Source of the DNA: Clostridiales bacterium
Lineage (GTDB): Bacteria > Bacillota > Clostridia > Saccharofermentanales > Saccharofermentanaceae
Length of the DNA: 5,834 nt
Direction: 5' to 3'
NCBI GenBank assembly: GCA_016930475.1
Contig: JAFGGR010000074.1
Span: forward strand, 1 to 5,834
The notes beneath the pieces are model-generated. The model saw nothing but the letters and a program-made list of their open reading frames with translations. It did no database searches and was not told where the DNA came from. Each line of letters opens with the position of its first letter. Position 1 is the first letter of the stretch. This document shows, in pieces, positions 5,417 through 5,834 of the stretch. The translations under genes were made by a program, and so were the position numbers.

Positions 5417-5834
5417 CTCCAGATCCGGATCCTCAGGCGGCTCGGACTTCCTGCGAATATCCGGGAAATCCAATGATGGGGCTTCCTTCGCGGAGGTAGT
5501 ATGCTTATCGATCTCACCGGGGACATATTTAAATCCGAATTCCGGAGCCTTTGGCTGAATCGGCGGAGCCTTTGTGACAGGAGGTGTATTAACATTCAAA
5601 GAGTCCTTATCCGAGGGTGCGGGGTTCGGCTTCGCCGGATCCGCAGTCGGGGATTGACTGACCGGAGTCGATTTCTCCGGAGCGGAATTCGGGGCCTGAG
5701 GTGGGACACTGCCTGTCGCCTTTGCCGAAGCCTGAACCCCTGTCCTAAGTTGCTCGGCAGCCTGTTCCTTATTCATCTGTTCATCCAACTCAAGCTTCAG
5801 ACGGACCGGTATATGCTCCGGTATCGGATTGTCC
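5414..5834 (-). CDS. Pro/Ala-rich C-terminal part of an unidentified protein, 5' end outside the window
   Basis: The frame is open from the right edge to TAA at 5414-5416, giving 139 complete residues. I do not recognise the protein. The first visible stretch, NPIPEHIPVRLKLELDEQMNK, has ordinary composition and may end a folded domain. Next comes a short helix-like segment, EQAAEQLRTG. The rest is low complexity and probably disordered: Pro-, Ala- and Ser-rich repeats such as PPQAPNSAPEK, then TKAPPIQPKAP, ending in acidic EPPEDPDLE. No Cys, signal peptide or transmembrane segment is visible in this part. A TTG at 5788 could formally start a 124-residue protein, but the frame continues upstream without a stop and I see no ribosome site there, so a longer gene entering from the right is preferred. 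It converges on nadE and shares its terminator. Confidence 0.65.
   Translation of the reverse strand, partial: DNPIPEHIPVRLKLELDEQMNKEQAAEQLRTGVQASAKATGSVPPQAPNSAPEKSTPVSQSPTADPAKPNPAPSDKDSLNVNTPPVTKAPPIQPKAPEFGFKYVPGEIDKHTTSAKEAPSLDFPDIRRKSEPPEDPDLE

Overview
The window looks like chromosomal DNA of a Firmicute, most likely a Clostridia-type anaerobe with moderate to high GC. This rests on three things. The lipobox lipoprotein and GGAGG-type ribosome binding sites fit Gram-positive bacteria. The tRNA genes encode their CCA ends. The type IIA topoisomerase B subunit has a divergent TOPRIM motif that I associate with a second GyrB/ParE lineage in Clostridia. The species cannot be fixed from the sequence alone.

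Layout: almost everything is on the minus strand except nadE. Bases 1-1392 (minus) hold the N-terminal 464 codons of a GyrB/ParE-like topoisomerase subunit that runs off the left edge. Its upstream region (1393-1596) is AT-rich and holds a candidate promoter with symmetric motifs. An 81-bp inverted-repeat element (1597-1677) lies immediately 3' of a two-gene tRNA unit: tRNA-Gly(TCC) is promoter-proximal and tRNA-Arg(TCT) distal. A perfect 22-bp palindrome sits in the 36-nt spacer between them. The tRNA unit has a good promoter at 1974-2002 and a leader of about 97 nt.

Next on the minus strand is a small secreted lipoprotein with one bacterial SH3 domain (2141-2584). It has a clear intrinsic terminator and a strong promoter. 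A RimJ/RimL-type GNAT acetyltransferase with a GTG start follows (2694-3296). Divergent from it, on the plus strand, is a complete glutamine-dependent NAD+ synthetase, nadE (3440-5359). A bidirectional terminator (5381-5416) separates nadE from the convergent 3' end of a Pro/Ala-rich protein that enters from the right edge (5414-5834, minus).

Functionally this is a housekeeping neighbourhood: DNA topology, decoding of AGA/AGG and GGA/GGG codons, NAD synthesis, protein acetylation and an envelope lipoprotein. Most units have their own promoter or terminator, so I infer no shared pathway. I see no phage, CRISPR, transposase or defence genes. The least explained signals are the noncoding symmetric elements around the tRNA genes and the putative operators upstream of the topoisomerase gene and nadE.
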